Source: Methanobrevibacter ruminantium M1 | GTDB lineage: Archaea > Methanobacteriota > Methanobacteria > Methanobacteriales > Methanobacteriaceae | Assembly (NCBI RefSeq): GCF_000024185.1 | Contig: NC_013790.1 | Coordinates: 1,573,501-1,637,500 of the forward strand | Direction: 5' to 3' | DNA: 64,000 nt | Part shown: positions 8,307-17,105 of the stretch, piece by piece | How the letters are laid out: the number at the start of each line of letters is the position of its first letter | Numbering within the stretch: position 1 is the first letter of the stretch | Translations under genes and position numbers: made by a program | The notes under the pieces: model-generated | The model's input: the letters and a program-made list of their open reading frames with translations, nothing else | What the model was told of the DNA's origin: nothing | The model's database searches: none

Positions 8307-9154
8307 GATTGCACCTAAATGGATCATTATTTATCTAGAATCAAAATAAGTTAAGGTGATTAATTCACCTTAGAATAATTAATATATTGTTTAAATAGAT
8401 ATTTAAAATTTTATAAATTGCTTTATGGTGTAATAATTAAAATAAGAGTTAAATAAAGGAATATAAATCGGGTTAATTCTGAAATTGGATTAAGGATAAA
8501 AAGAGTTTAAGAAAATGAATCTGAATTGGGTTAAGTGTTAAATCGGATTAAGGATAAAAAGAGTTTAAAAAAATAAAAAAAAAACAAAAAGAAGGGTGGC
8601 AAAAAAGATAGGGTAAGATATAATTAAAATAATTGCTAATTTTTAGATAATGTTTTGTGTAAAGATTATATTTTTAAAATTTTGTGTTTGTTAAATAAAT
8701 TGATTGTAGTGATTTTAGATTCAAATAAACTTTTCATTAGTAATTATTATAAAAATATCTTAAATATAGGGGGGAAATAGTAACTTACTAAAAAACCCGA
8801 ATAATAACACTTTCAGCTATTTTTAAATTTTAATTGATTTTTATAGGTAACACAGCGATATAGTGAAAATCTAAAAATAATAATTATTTGCTAAAAAGTA
8901 TTATTATCTACTTAACTATAAGGAGTAATAATTATATAAAGTTTTTCTTATTACAAATAATGAAAAATTAGGAAAAAAAGTAATATTGCTTATAAAAGGT
9001 AATAAAATAATTAGATAAAAAATAAAAAAGTAATAAAAATTTAATTTGAAAAAGTAATACTCAGCATATGAGAAAATTGGAATTTGAGATTAGTAAAAAA
9101 ATTATTAATTTTCAACACAAATGACAGTAATGTGGGTCAAGCATAGCCAAAATA
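8307..9154. other. 850-bp AT-rich intergenic region with a 24-bp direct repeat
   Basis: No gene is visible. A direct repeat beginning GGATTAAGGATAAAAAGAG occurs at 8487-8510 and 8545-8568, 58 bp apart. GTAATA words are frequent between 8780 and 9060. The right end abuts the conserved 49-bp element downstream of the first DUF2207 gene. Confidence 0.5.
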
Positions 9155-9203
9155 AAAAATTTTGGTCCAGCTTTTGCGGCCCGGAGGGCCGTAAAAGGTG
9201 GAG
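9155..9203 (-). terminator. conserved 49-bp DUF2207 3' stem-loop element, copy A
   Basis: Starts immediately after the stop codon of the gene at 9204. On the minus strand it reads CTCCACCTTTT, a GC-rich core, then GCAAAAGCTGGACC and AAAATTTTT. CCACCTTTT pairs with AAAAGCTGG (one mismatch), closing an inner stem CGGCCC/GGGCCG in this copy. The A/T tail follows. Two further copies of the same length at 12992 and 14890 also abut stop codons of paralogues, so a conserved 3' RNA structure, either terminator or processing signal, is likely. Confidence 0.7.
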
Positions 9204-10988
9204 CTAGAAGGCACCTCCACCTCCACCACCGGAGCCTCCTCCTATTCCTCCTACAGAGCTGTTGTCTGCAGCAGATATGGTAGAGGATGCTGTGTTGAAT
9301 GAATCATTGATAAACCTATGACCTCCTAAGTAATAGAACATGTAGAGATCATTTGTTCTGTAATAATCATCGCTTCCGCTATAGACTTCCATCTTCATGG
9401 CCTTATATACCTCATCTGCCACACCTAATGCTGTAGCATAGACAAGATACTTGTTCCAAATTACAATGGACTCTGGCGGATGCTCCTTTATCAATGAATA
9501 ATCCTGAAGGTATTTCTTAAACTTCATCCATTTTTCCTCATAGAGCTTTCCTTCGTCTGTGTATTTTCCTGCAATTCCAGATGGAAGCATAAGGCAAACG
9601 ACACCTACAATGACTAAAAGGACTCCTACGAATATTGTTGAGCCGGTGACTGCAAAGTCGAAGAATATTGATGCTACGAAAGCGATTATTCCAAGAATTA
9701 TGAGAAGGAATGCGAAGTAATTAAGATAGTCGTTTCCTTTCTTGTCAAAGAGGCGGCTGAAGCTGTCCTCTGAGAAGTATTCATTTTCAAAGTTTTCCTT
9801 CCAGCTTTCAAACCTGCCTTGGAAGTATCTGGCTTCAGATTCTCCCCTAAGGCAGTCCTGCATATAGCTTAGGCTTATATTTCCGTTTAGCTCATATCTC
9901 TTTAGGATGTTAATGACATCAGCTTCAAATCTCTTGAGGCCTGATGTGTCCTTTATGGTAAGGAAGGTTGTCTTTGTAAATTCAGTGTCTTCCTCTGAGG
10001 ATACACCCATCTTGCCTCTGTTGATAAGGTCCATTATTGTAGCTTGGAAAGCTTCCTGATTTAGACTGCCTACATCCTTTAGCCCTGAGCCTATCATACC
10101 ATTCACATAGGCTGGAGGGTCATCTGTAGGAGGCTCATGCTCATATATTGCATCATATGTTGTCTTTGGCTCCCTTCCGAACTTAAGGTAGATGAGTCCT
10201 GGAATAAAGCATAGCACTACCAATACCTTATTTAATATTGAGAATAAGGATTTGAAGCCCTCTTGAGATTTCTTGTCATCGTCCTGTATCTTGATTATCT
10301 CATCCTTTCCGTTCTTGTTTATATGCTGTGCATATTCTGCATTGGAATCGAATTCGCTTAACGGAATCAATGCCCTTGCCTCAACATATTTGCCGTCTCC
10401 TACAAAGTCTGAGTGTATCTTCAGGTGGTCCTCTGCCCATCTGGCCTTAGCATTGCTGAAGTATGGGTTGATCCAGAACTGAAGCTCCTCATCATCTGGG
10501 AATGTGATTGTGGATTGAAGGTTTTCAAGGTCTTCGTCCCATTCATCACCCCATACCTTATACTGGAGCTCTCCAATATCGTTATAGATCTTTACAACCT
10601 TTGGCATGTCATAGACATAATGGACGGTTATTACAGAGTCTGAAGATAGCTTATGGCTTTTTGAGGAGTCTGTATAGAGATATACCTTTATCCTCTCACC
10701 GCTTCCTTTTGGAATGATCTGGTACTCTGCATAGGCCCCGTCAACATAAACCTCCAGATTCTCTATGGACTGGCCGCTTTTAAGGGGTATGTCTCTATAG
10801 ACACCATTGGGGCTGCTGTCAAAGTCATATGTGATTGCCTCATGGACATGCAATAATCCGTTAGACTTAACCACATAGTCCATATCTGCATTTGTTAGGG
10901 TGTAATCAACTGCAGATACTGCGGCTATGGATGCTAGCAATATTAGGCTTAGACTTAGGATTATTAATGTTTTTTGTTTTGAATTCAT
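9204..10988 (-). CDS. DUF2207 membrane protein, glycine-rich C-terminus
   Basis: A 594-residue envelope protein with a signal peptide (hydrophobic residues 7-26, ending AVSA), an extracytoplasmic DUF2207 beta domain beginning with the family pattern VHEAITYDFDSSPNGVYRDI, a transmembrane helix near residues 245-265, a cytoplasmic region starting YGREPKTTYDAIYEHEPPTD, a second hydrophobic pair near 420-465, and a tail of GGGSGGGGGGAF. DUF2207 proteins often occur with LemA, as here: lemA, the short paralogue and this gene run in the same direction at 70-135-bp spacing, so they probably form one transcription unit. Function is unknown. AAGGAG precedes the ATG. The 49-bp stem-loop element follows its stop codon. 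Confidence 0.85.
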   Translation of the reverse strand: MNSKQKTLIILSLSLILLASIAAVSAVDYTLTNADMDYVVKSNGLLHVHEAITYDFDSSPNGVYRDIPLKSGQSIENLEVYVDGAYAEYQIIPKGSGERIKVYLYTDSSKSHKLSSDSVITVHYVYDMPKVVKIYNDIGELQYKVWGDEWDEDLENLQSTITFPDDEELQFWINPYFSNAKARWAEDHLKIHSDFVGDGKYVEARALIPLSEFDSNAEYAQHINKNGKDEIIKIQDDDKKSQEGFKSLFSILNKVLVVLCFIPGLIYLKFGREPKTTYDAIYEHEPPTDDPPAYVNGMIGSGLKDVGSLNQEAFQATIMDLINRGKMGVSSEEDTEFTKTTFLTIKDTSGLKRFEADVINILKRYELNGNISLSYMQDCLRGESEARYFQGRFESWKENFENEYFSEDSFSRLFDKKGNDYLNYFAFLLIILGIIAFVASIFFDFAVTGSTIFVGVLLVIVGVVCLMLPSGIAGKYTDEGKLYEEKWMKFKKYLQDYSLIKEHPPESIVIWNKYLVYATALGVADEVYKAMKMEVYSGSDDYYRTNDLYMFYYLGGHRFINDSFNTASSTISAADNSSVGGIGGGSGGGGGGAF

Positions 10989-11040
10989 TATTTTCTCCTT
11001 GATAATTAAAAGACTGGTTAAAGAGAGTTTAATTAATTTA

Positions 11041-11140
11041 AACAGTTAAAATCTGCCTTAAAAAGACTTAAATAAATACGAATTAAACCATAAAATCTGC
11101 CTTAAAAAGTACAATTTAAACAGTTAAATCTGCTTAGCCT
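11041..11140. repeat. short direct repeats at the truncated end of the short DUF2207 gene
   Basis: The word AAATCTGCCTTAAAAAG occurs near 11049 and 11093, and a degraded form (GTTAAATCTGCTTAG) at about 11133 covers the stop codon of the gene at 11124. CAGTTAAA precedes the first and last copies. Repeats across the end of a shortened paralogue suggest that the missing 3' part was lost by recombination or slippage. Confidence 0.5.
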
Positions 11141-11873
11141 TTGTCAAGTCCTTTAAATCATCCTTATCATTATCGATATCATTATCTATGTCATCATCAT
11201 CATCAGTGTCATTGTGGACAGCATTTGAAAAGCCTGAAGCGAACTCATCTAATGGGATTTCAACGATTAATGCAAGACCATCTCCAGCATTAATATTCTC
11301 TCCAGTAATGGTCAATGTGTCTCCAGACCACTTGCCTTCAGCACTGCCGCTTGGAACAAGCTCGTAATCAAGCTCCTTCTTTTCAGGGAAATGGACGTTT
11401 GCTTCAATCTCCTCTAAGTCAACCTCCCAATCTTCTCCCAATAGATAATAGTTCAATACTGCATTGTCTCCCTTTACATCAAGGAGATCGCTCATGTAGT
11501 ACTTATAATGGACTGTAACATCTGTACCAGGGTCGATCTTTTCGGTTTTATCCTTATCCTTATAGAGATAGACCTTAGCCTCTATTTGAGAGTCGTCATC
11601 ATTACCCTCCAGTTCATAATATGCGCCATCAACGTCTACAGCAAAATCTTCCATGTTAAAGTTATTGATTGGAATGTACCTATAGACGCCATTCATGGTC
11701 TTATAAAAATGGTAGGTGATTGCCTCATCCACAAAGACTAATCCGTCATCCTGGATTACCATATCTATTTTGGCATTGGTTAAAGAATAATCCTCTGCAG
11801 ATGCTGCTGCAATTGAACTGAGTAGGATTATGCTTAAGGCAAGGACCATTAGGGCTTTTTGTTTTGAGTTCAT
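11124..11873 (-). CDS. short DUF2207 paralogue lacking membrane and glycine-rich regions
   Basis: A 249-residue product that matches only the first part of its paralogues: a signal peptide (MNSKQKALMVLALSIILLSS) and the DUF2207 beta domain up to LIVEIPLDEFASGFSNAVHND. It then ends in an Asp-rich tail (DDDDDIDNDIDNDKDDLKDL) and KAKQI. The membrane helices, the YGREPK cytoplasmic part and the polyglycine end are all absent. It could act as a secreted form or be decaying; its intact frame and GGAGAGG ribosome-binding site favour expression. It lies between lemA and the full-length gene. Confidence 0.8.
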   Translation of the reverse strand: MNSKQKALMVLALSIILLSSIAAASAEDYSLTNAKIDMVIQDDGLVFVDEAITYHFYKTMNGVYRYIPINNFNMEDFAVDVDGAYYELEGNDDDSQIEAKVYLYKDKDKTEKIDPGTDVTVHYKYYMSDLLDVKGDNAVLNYYLLGEDWEVDLEEIEANVHFPEKKELDYELVPSGSAEGKWSGDTLTITGENINAGDGLALIVEIPLDEFASGFSNAVHNDTDDDDDIDNDIDNDKDDLKDLTKAKQI

Positions 11874-11942
11874 TTTTCCTCTCCTAAAAAAAATAACTAT
11901 CCAATGAGTTTAAAGTTATTGAATAGTTTTGATTTTTTATAA

Positions 11943-12503
11943 TTAGAATTCGACTTTAGGTACAGATCTAGCTTCACCTGCAGCTTCAAAGAAGTCAGCT
12001 TCCTTGAATCCGAAGAGGCCTGCAATCAAATTGCTTGGGAAGGTTTGGCATTTGTTATTGTACATCAATACAGTGTCATTATAGAACTGTCTTGAATATG
12101 CAATCTTGTCTTCGCTTTCAGCTAATTGAGCTTGCAATTCCTTGAAGTTTTCATTGGCTTTAAGCTCAGGATAGTTTTCAGCAACTGCAAATAAGGTCTT
12201 TAAGGTGTTTGTTAATTGGTTGTTAGCTTCACCGATTTCCTTAACTCCGTTTGCATTCATCAATCCTGCCCTTGCAGCAGTGACATCTTCAAATACAGAT
12301 TTTTCATGACCGGCATAGCCTTTTACAGTTTCTACTAAGTTAGGAATTAAATCTGCTCTTCTGTTTAATTGGACATCAATTTGAGCCCATGCATTCTTTA
12401 CCTTGTTTCTTGCAGTCACAAGGCCATTATAGAGAGCTACGATTATTCCTGCGATTATTAAAATAATACCAAGTATTATTATGACTAAAATAAAAGTACT
12501 CAT
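11943..12503 (-). CDS. lemA: LemA family protein
   Basis: A 186-residue protein with an N-terminal transmembrane helix (residues 3-24), then the LemA signature: [40 protein letters not shown] and the conserved C-terminal [20 protein letters not shown]. The rest is a helical bundle, expected outside the membrane. Length is usual for the family. Function is not established; LemA is repeatedly found beside DUF2207 or TPM-domain proteins, and here it heads a unit with two DUF2207 genes. GTGAT precedes the ATG, and a conserved promoter element lies about 115-165 bp upstream. Confidence 0.93.
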   Translation of the reverse strand: MSTFILVIIILGIILIIAGIIVALYNGLVTARNKVKNAWAQIDVQLNRRADLIPNLVETVKGYAGHEKSVFEDVTAARAGLMNANGVKEIGEANNQLTNTLKTLFAVAENYPELKANENFKELQAQLAESEDKIAYSRQFYNDTVLMYNNKCQTFPSNLIAGLFGFKEADFFEAAGEARSVPKVEF

Positions 12504-12619
12504 ATTATCACAACGTATTTTTTTTTATTTATAATCCTTAAATCCTTTAAAAATAAATTCAATATCTAAAAATATTATTTTTTGGACTTAATTACTATAA
12601 TGCTATATATGAATTATCT

Positions 12620-12667
12620 ATATATTTATTTTTTATGATTTAAATCGATAAAATAGATTATTTTTTT
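12620..12667 (-). promoter_or_regulatory. shared promoter/operator element upstream of lemA
   Basis: On the minus strand an A/T-rich lead is followed by ATCGATTTAAATCAT, with the perfect 10-bp palindrome GATTTAAATC, and then by the TATA-like AATAAATATATA. The same arrangement occurs at 16782-16828 upstream of the other DUF2207 unit, with only a few differences over 47 bp. The neighbouring DNA is not conserved, so this is a good candidate for a regulator site just upstream of TATA. Confidence 0.6.
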
Positions 12668-12861
12668 AATAGGTTTACTATTCATTATTTATAGTTAATT
12701 TAAAAAAATATGATTTTTTAATTGTTATTATTTTTTAATTATATTTTGTTTTAAGTTGATTGAATTGTTTTTAACTAGTTAAATTAATTTTCATAGGAAT
12801 TAAAAATAGTGTGAAATATTTGATTAGAAAAAGGTATGGTTAAAAAAAAAGAATAAATAGT

Positions 12862-12990
12862 TGGATAAGAACCAACCGAGATAAAAATAATTGAATTTGA
12901 AAGAAGAAAAAACAGACGGATTAGACCCAACCGAGATAAAAATAATTGAATTTGAAAGAAGAAAAAACAGGAGGATTAGACCAAGTGAGA
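12862..12990. repeat. tandem 55-bp repeat downstream of the DUF2207 gene
   Basis: CAACCGAGATAAAAATAATT followed by GAATTTGAAAGAAG recurs with a 55-bp period (12873 and 12928), and a third diverged start (CAAGTGAGATAAAAAT) at 12982 runs into the conserved 49-bp element. The word GGATTAGACC precedes the last two copies and also precedes the element at 14890, so the array appears to have grown from the edge of that element. The rest of the 12504-13040 gap is plain AT-rich DNA. Confidence 0.75.
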
Positions 12991-12991
12991 T

Positions 12992-13040
12992 AAAAATTTT
13001 GGTCCAGCTTTTGCGGAGCGAAGGGCCGGAAAAGGTGGAG
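12992..13040 (-). terminator. conserved 49-bp DUF2207 3' stem-loop element, copy B
   Basis: Directly follows the stop codon at 13041. It is the same 49 bp as copy C by eye and differs from copy A at about four core positions. The outer stem CCACCTTTT/AAAAGCTGG and the CGG/CCG closing pairs are kept, while the apical loop changes, which suggests selection for a hairpin. Confidence 0.7.
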
Positions 13041-14831
13041 TTAAAAGGCTCCTCCGCCCCCTCCTCCAGATCCGCCTCCGATTCCTCCGATTCCACCGGA
13101 GCTAGAGCTGTCTGCTGAGATAATATTATTGACGGTAACAAATGAATTGTCAAGACTCCTGATTCCACCAATATGATAGAATACAAAGAGATCATTTGAA
13201 CTGAAATTGCTGCCATCTGCCAATCCATCATAGACTTCCATCTTCATGGACTTATAGACCTTATCCGCTACCCCTAAGGCTGTAGCATATACAAGATACT
13301 CATTCCATATTGCAACAGATTCCGGAGGGTGCTCCTTGATTAGGGAAAAGTCCTTTAGATACTTTTCAAATCTTTTCCACTTTTGCTGATACTCCCTTCC
13401 CTCTTTAGTGTATTGTCCACCAATGCTTGAAGGGAGATAGAAACAGATTACCCCTACAAAAATCAATATTAGTCCCAATACCAGAGGTATCCAGCTGCCG
13501 GTTAAAAGAAGTCCAATGATTCCTGTAAATCCTGCAACTAATGCAATCCATTTGAATTTGCCTATCAAATCGCTTCCCTTTGTATTGAAGTATCTGCTTA
13601 AAACATCATCCGGCAAGTAGTCAACCTTAAAGTTACTGACCCATCTGTTGAATGCCCTGTTGAAGTGATATGCCTCATTCCTATTGGAGAGCTGCTGCTG
13701 CATATAAAGGAAATTGATCTTTCCGTTCTGCTCATACCTTCTAAGGATGTCTATCAATTCCATTTCAAAGTCCTTAAGGCCATCGGTTGACTTTACAGTA
13801 AGAAGGGACACAGGTCTTTTCTTATTTGTATATGCTATTTCCATTCCAAGCTTGTCTCTGTTAATGAGATCCATTATTGTGGCTTGGAAACCTTTCTTAT
13901 CAACCTTTCCAACATCCTTACTCAATCCACTCATCATTGCATTTACAAAGGCTGGAGAGTCATCTGTTGGAGGCTCATGCTCATATATGGCATCACTTGA
14001 CACCTTTGGCTCCCTGCCGTATTTGAGATATATGCCTAAAGGCGTGAGGATAAGAATGCCATATATAACGTTTAATAGATTGCCAATGGTGTTAAAGTAT
14101 TGCTGCTTTTTTTGAAAATCCTCTTGCTGCTTTTTGACCTCATCAGAGGCATCATGATTGTAATGTAGAGCATAATCTGCATCAAAATCAAATTCACCTA
14201 ATGGAATGAGAACTCTTGCTTCCACATAATCTCCCTTAGGAATGTCTGAGCCCTTTACATATAGTGTGTCTCCTGAGAAGCTTGATTCTGTCTTTCCGGA
14301 ATCGTCATTAATCCAATATTCAATCTCCTCATCATTTGGGAATGTGACCTTTGCGTTTAGATGCTCAACTCCTTGGTCCCATTCCTCACCCCAGAGCTTG
14401 TATTCTAGGAGTCCTGTATCTCTGAATAGCTTTACAACATTTTCCATATAATAGTCAAGCTTTAGAGTGACTGTAGAGCCTTCGCTTACTCCGTAATCAG
14501 TTAAATCCTTATCCTTATATAAGTATACCCTTACTTCCTTTTCCCCTGAACGGTTAATGATATTATATTCAAAGTATGAGCCGTCAACATCCACTGTCAG
14601 ATAGCTCATCTTCTCATCTGCCTTTAGGGGTATGACCCTATAGACACCATGTCCGTCGCTTTTGAAAAGATATGTTATGTTTTCGCTGACATGCAATATC
14701 CCATTGTCTTCCACATCCAAGTGGACATCTGCATTTGTGATTTTATAATCCACTGCAGATGCTGCTGAAATGCTTGTTAAAACAATAGCGAGTAGAATGA
14801 GGATTGCTAATGTTTTTTGCTTATTGTTCAT
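13041..14831 (-). CDS. DUF2207 membrane protein, glycine-rich C-terminus
   Basis: A 596-residue paralogue of the gene at 9204 with the same order: signal peptide (residues 7-26), DUF2207 domain with the HGVYRVIPL pattern, a transmembrane helix near 255-275 followed by YGREPKVSSDAIYEHEPPTD, the conserved GFQATIMDLINR segment, a hydrophobic pair near 430-470, KEHPPESVAIWNEYLVYATALGVADKVYKSM, and a GGIGGGSGGGGGGAF tail. AGGTGA precedes the ATG. It follows the next DUF2207 gene by 107 bp with no TATA box between them, so it is probably read through from that gene's promoter across the stem-loop element. Confidence 0.85.
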   Translation of the reverse strand: MNNKQKTLAILILLAIVLTSISAASAVDYKITNADVHLDVEDNGILHVSENITYLFKSDGHGVYRVIPLKADEKMSYLTVDVDGSYFEYNIINRSGEKEVRVYLYKDKDLTDYGVSEGSTVTLKLDYYMENVVKLFRDTGLLEYKLWGEEWDQGVEHLNAKVTFPNDEEIEYWINDDSGKTESSFSGDTLYVKGSDIPKGDYVEARVLIPLGEFDFDADYALHYNHDASDEVKKQQEDFQKKQQYFNTIGNLLNVIYGILILTPLGIYLKYGREPKVSSDAIYEHEPPTDDSPAFVNAMMSGLSKDVGKVDKKGFQATIMDLINRDKLGMEIAYTNKKRPVSLLTVKSTDGLKDFEMELIDILRRYEQNGKINFLYMQQQLSNRNEAYHFNRAFNRWVSNFKVDYLPDDVLSRYFNTKGSDLIGKFKWIALVAGFTGIIGLLLTGSWIPLVLGLILIFVGVICFYLPSSIGGQYTKEGREYQQKWKRFEKYLKDFSLIKEHPPESVAIWNEYLVYATALGVADKVYKSMKMEVYDGLADGSNFSSNDLFVFYHIGGIRSLDNSFVTVNNIISADSSSSGGIGGIGGGSGGGGGGAF

Positions 14832-14889
14832 TTTAGTTCACCTGTTCCATAGTTATTTGTTAAAAAGCAGGATTAGACCAAACAGAGAT

Positions 14890-14938
14890 AAAAATTTTGG
14901 TCCAGCTTTTGCGGAGCGAAGGGCCGGAAAAGGTGGAG
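14890..14938 (-). terminator. conserved 49-bp DUF2207 3' stem-loop element, copy C
   Basis: Directly follows the stop codon of the gene at 14939 and looks identical to copy B. It lies between two genes of one apparent unit, so it may be an RNA-processing or partial termination site rather than a full stop. GGATTAGACC about 25 bp further downstream is shared with copy B. Confidence 0.7.
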
Positions 14939-16693
14939 TTAGAAAGCACCTCCACCCCCACCTCCAGAGCCTCCGCCTACTCCGTCAGAGCCTCCGCTAT
15001 CAGAGTCAAGGGTTGTGCTAACTGCACTGAAAGAATCCCCAATCAAGTCAAGTCCGTTGCCATCGCAGAAGACAAATACATCATTGTCCCTATATGTTTC
15101 GTCATTCAATCCGTCATAGAAGTTTATCTTCATGGTGTTTGAGACCTTATCCGCCACCCCTAATGCTGTAGCATAGACAAGATACTTGTTCCAGACTGCA
15201 ACGGATTCCGGAGGGTATTCCTCCATCATTGAAAAGTCCTTAAGGTATTTCTTGAAGTTGTTCCATCTTTCCTTGAATATCTTTCCCTTCTTTGTGTAAT
15301 GTCCTGCAAATGCTGAAGGTATGCATATGAGGACAGATGAGAGTATAAATAGAGCAATTACCCAAGGTAAAGGTTCCATTTGATTGAACATCAAGCAATA
15401 TAAGAAAAGAATAACGCTTAGAATCAATCCGCCATATGCGAAAAACTTAAATAATTTGCTTCCCTTATCTTCAAAGTATTCTGCCTTGATGTCATCTGTA
15501 AGGTAATTGCTATAAAGAAGGTGTCCCCAGCTGTTGAATCTGCCTCTGAAATATCTTGCCTCTGACTTGCTGTATAATGAGAGTTCCATATGTTTTAAGT
15601 CTATTCTGCCATCTTCTTCATACCTTCTGAGGATGCTGATTAGGTCTGATTCATAATCTGCCAGGCCATCTGTTGATTTTGCCACAAGATATGTCCTTTG
15701 CTTGTTCTTTTCATTGATTTCAGTTTCAACAGATAGCTTTCCCCTATTTATCAGGTCCATGATTGTTGCCTGGAATGCCTTTGTATCCACTAGCCCGACG
15801 TCCCTAAAGGTTCCGCCCATTATTGCATTTACAAAGAATGGAGGATCATCTGTTGGAGGCTCATGCTCATAGATGCTGTCAAGGGTCACTTTTGGCTCCC
15901 TTCCGTATTTCAGGTATATTGCAACCGGAAGGATGAATGCGATGATTACAAAGATTTTTATCAGTATGTTGACTATCTGAATTAGGGAATACTTCAAATC
16001 GAATGAGTCGTTTTTAATCGCTTCCAATCCGTCAGAATCAATATGCTGAGCATATTTTGCATCAGCGTCCAATTCATCTAATGGAATTATGACAGTTGCT
16101 TTCGCAGGCTGGCTATTGGTCATATGAAAATGGTCCTCATCCCATTGGGCACTGCTTTCGCCCTCTTTAGGAATTATGAAGTATTCATGCTCCTGAGTGC
16201 CTGGGAACTTGATTCTTATATGGGCCATTCCTAAAGAAACCCCATTAAAATCTGTTTTATTGATTTGGTAAGTGAATGCCCCTACGTCATTATAGACCTT
16301 TACGGCATTTTCAATATCATATTCGACTTCCACATCAAGAAGATATGTGCCTGTGCTTTCAGAGTCATAATCATAATCTGAAGACTTAGGATGTATGACT
16401 AGCTCATCTAGAGTGTCCCCTTTCTTGAGGTCATAGGCAACCAAGAGATCGTTGACCCTAATATGGATATTTTCAATGCTTGCATTGGTGCCATGATAGA
16501 GGGGAAGGCTTATTTCAGACTCTGGAGATACCATTTGATATGTAAAGCTTTCGTTGACGTGAACCAAACCGTTTTCGTTTACGTTCATATGCACATAATC
16601 CATATAGCTTCCTTTATAGTCGCTTGCTGAAATGGCAGACATTAGAAGTATTGAGAGTATGAGCATGATAATTGCTTTTTGTTTAAGATTCAT
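14939..16693 (-). CDS. DUF2207 membrane protein, glycine-rich C-terminus
   Basis: A 584-residue, more diverged paralogue with signal peptide (residues 5-22), extracytoplasmic DUF2207 domain (VHVNESFTYQMVSPESEISL), a transmembrane helix near 245-265 followed by YGREPKVTLDSIYEHEPPTD, the FQATIMDLINRGKL segment, a hydrophobic pair near 420-460, and a GVGGGSGGGGGGAF end. It is the first gene of its unit; the conserved TATA-palindrome element lies about 90-135 bp upstream of its ATG. The ribosome-binding site (AGGGGTT) is weak. Confidence 0.85.
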   Translation of the reverse strand: MNLKQKAIIMLILSILLMSAISASDYKGSYMDYVHMNVNENGLVHVNESFTYQMVSPESEISLPLYHGTNASIENIHIRVNDLLVAYDLKKGDTLDELVIHPKSSDYDYDSESTGTYLLDVEVEYDIENAVKVYNDVGAFTYQINKTDFNGVSLGMAHIRIKFPGTQEHEYFIIPKEGESSAQWDEDHFHMTNSQPAKATVIIPLDELDADAKYAQHIDSDGLEAIKNDSFDLKYSLIQIVNILIKIFVIIAFILPVAIYLKYGREPKVTLDSIYEHEPPTDDPPFFVNAIMGGTFRDVGLVDTKAFQATIMDLINRGKLSVETEINEKNKQRTYLVAKSTDGLADYESDLISILRRYEEDGRIDLKHMELSLYSKSEARYFRGRFNSWGHLLYSNYLTDDIKAEYFEDKGSKLFKFFAYGGLILSVILFLYCLMFNQMEPLPWVIALFILSSVLICIPSAFAGHYTKKGKIFKERWNNFKKYLKDFSMMEEYPPESVAVWNKYLVYATALGVADKVSNTMKINFYDGLNDETYRDNDVFVFCDGNGLDLIGDSFSAVSTTLDSDSGGSDGVGGGSGGGGGGAF

Positions 16694-17105
16694 TTTCTTA
16701 ACCCCTATTAAATATAAAATTATTATAAAAGATTCAATTATCTTCTTCTAAAATTAGTATAATCCTATATTTAATAGTCATATATATTTATTCTTTATGA
16801 TTTAAATCGATAAGATGAGTTATTTTTTAAAAAAAGTAACTATAATTAATTTATATTAAAAATAAATATGCAAAATATTTTTATATATTCATATTATTAA
16901 CTAGGTTAAAAATATGAAAAAAAGACCAAACCTTAAGATTTAATCATGAAATAAAAGATATATGAGAGAATATTTTAAAAAAATTTAAATTATATGAAAA
17001 ATAAACTAAATTTTATAGGATTTGTTGAAAATACGTTTAATTAAATATTTTTTTATTTAATCATTTCAACAAGACCGAATTCTTAAATTATAAAGGAGGA
17101 AAAAA
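16694..17105. other. intergenic region between divergent envelope genes
   Basis: Contains the minus-strand promoter element at 16782-16828. The remainder, up to the AAAGGAGG ribosome-binding site of the gene at 17106, is AT-rich with no recognisable RNA or repeat. Confidence 0.5.
16782..16828 (-). promoter_or_regulatory. shared promoter/operator element upstream of DUF2207 unit
   Basis: On the minus strand it holds ATCGATTTAAATCAT with the perfect palindrome GATTTAAATC, followed by AATAAATATATATG as TATA region. This aligns with 12620-12667 upstream of lemA. A start site about 25 bp further on would give a leader of roughly 65 nt to the ATG at 16693. Confidence 0.6.

Noticed and set aside
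12824-13231. 135-codon minus-strand frame over the end of a DUF2207 gene
   Set aside because: It is a shadow frame that reads through the 55-bp repeats and the 49-bp element.
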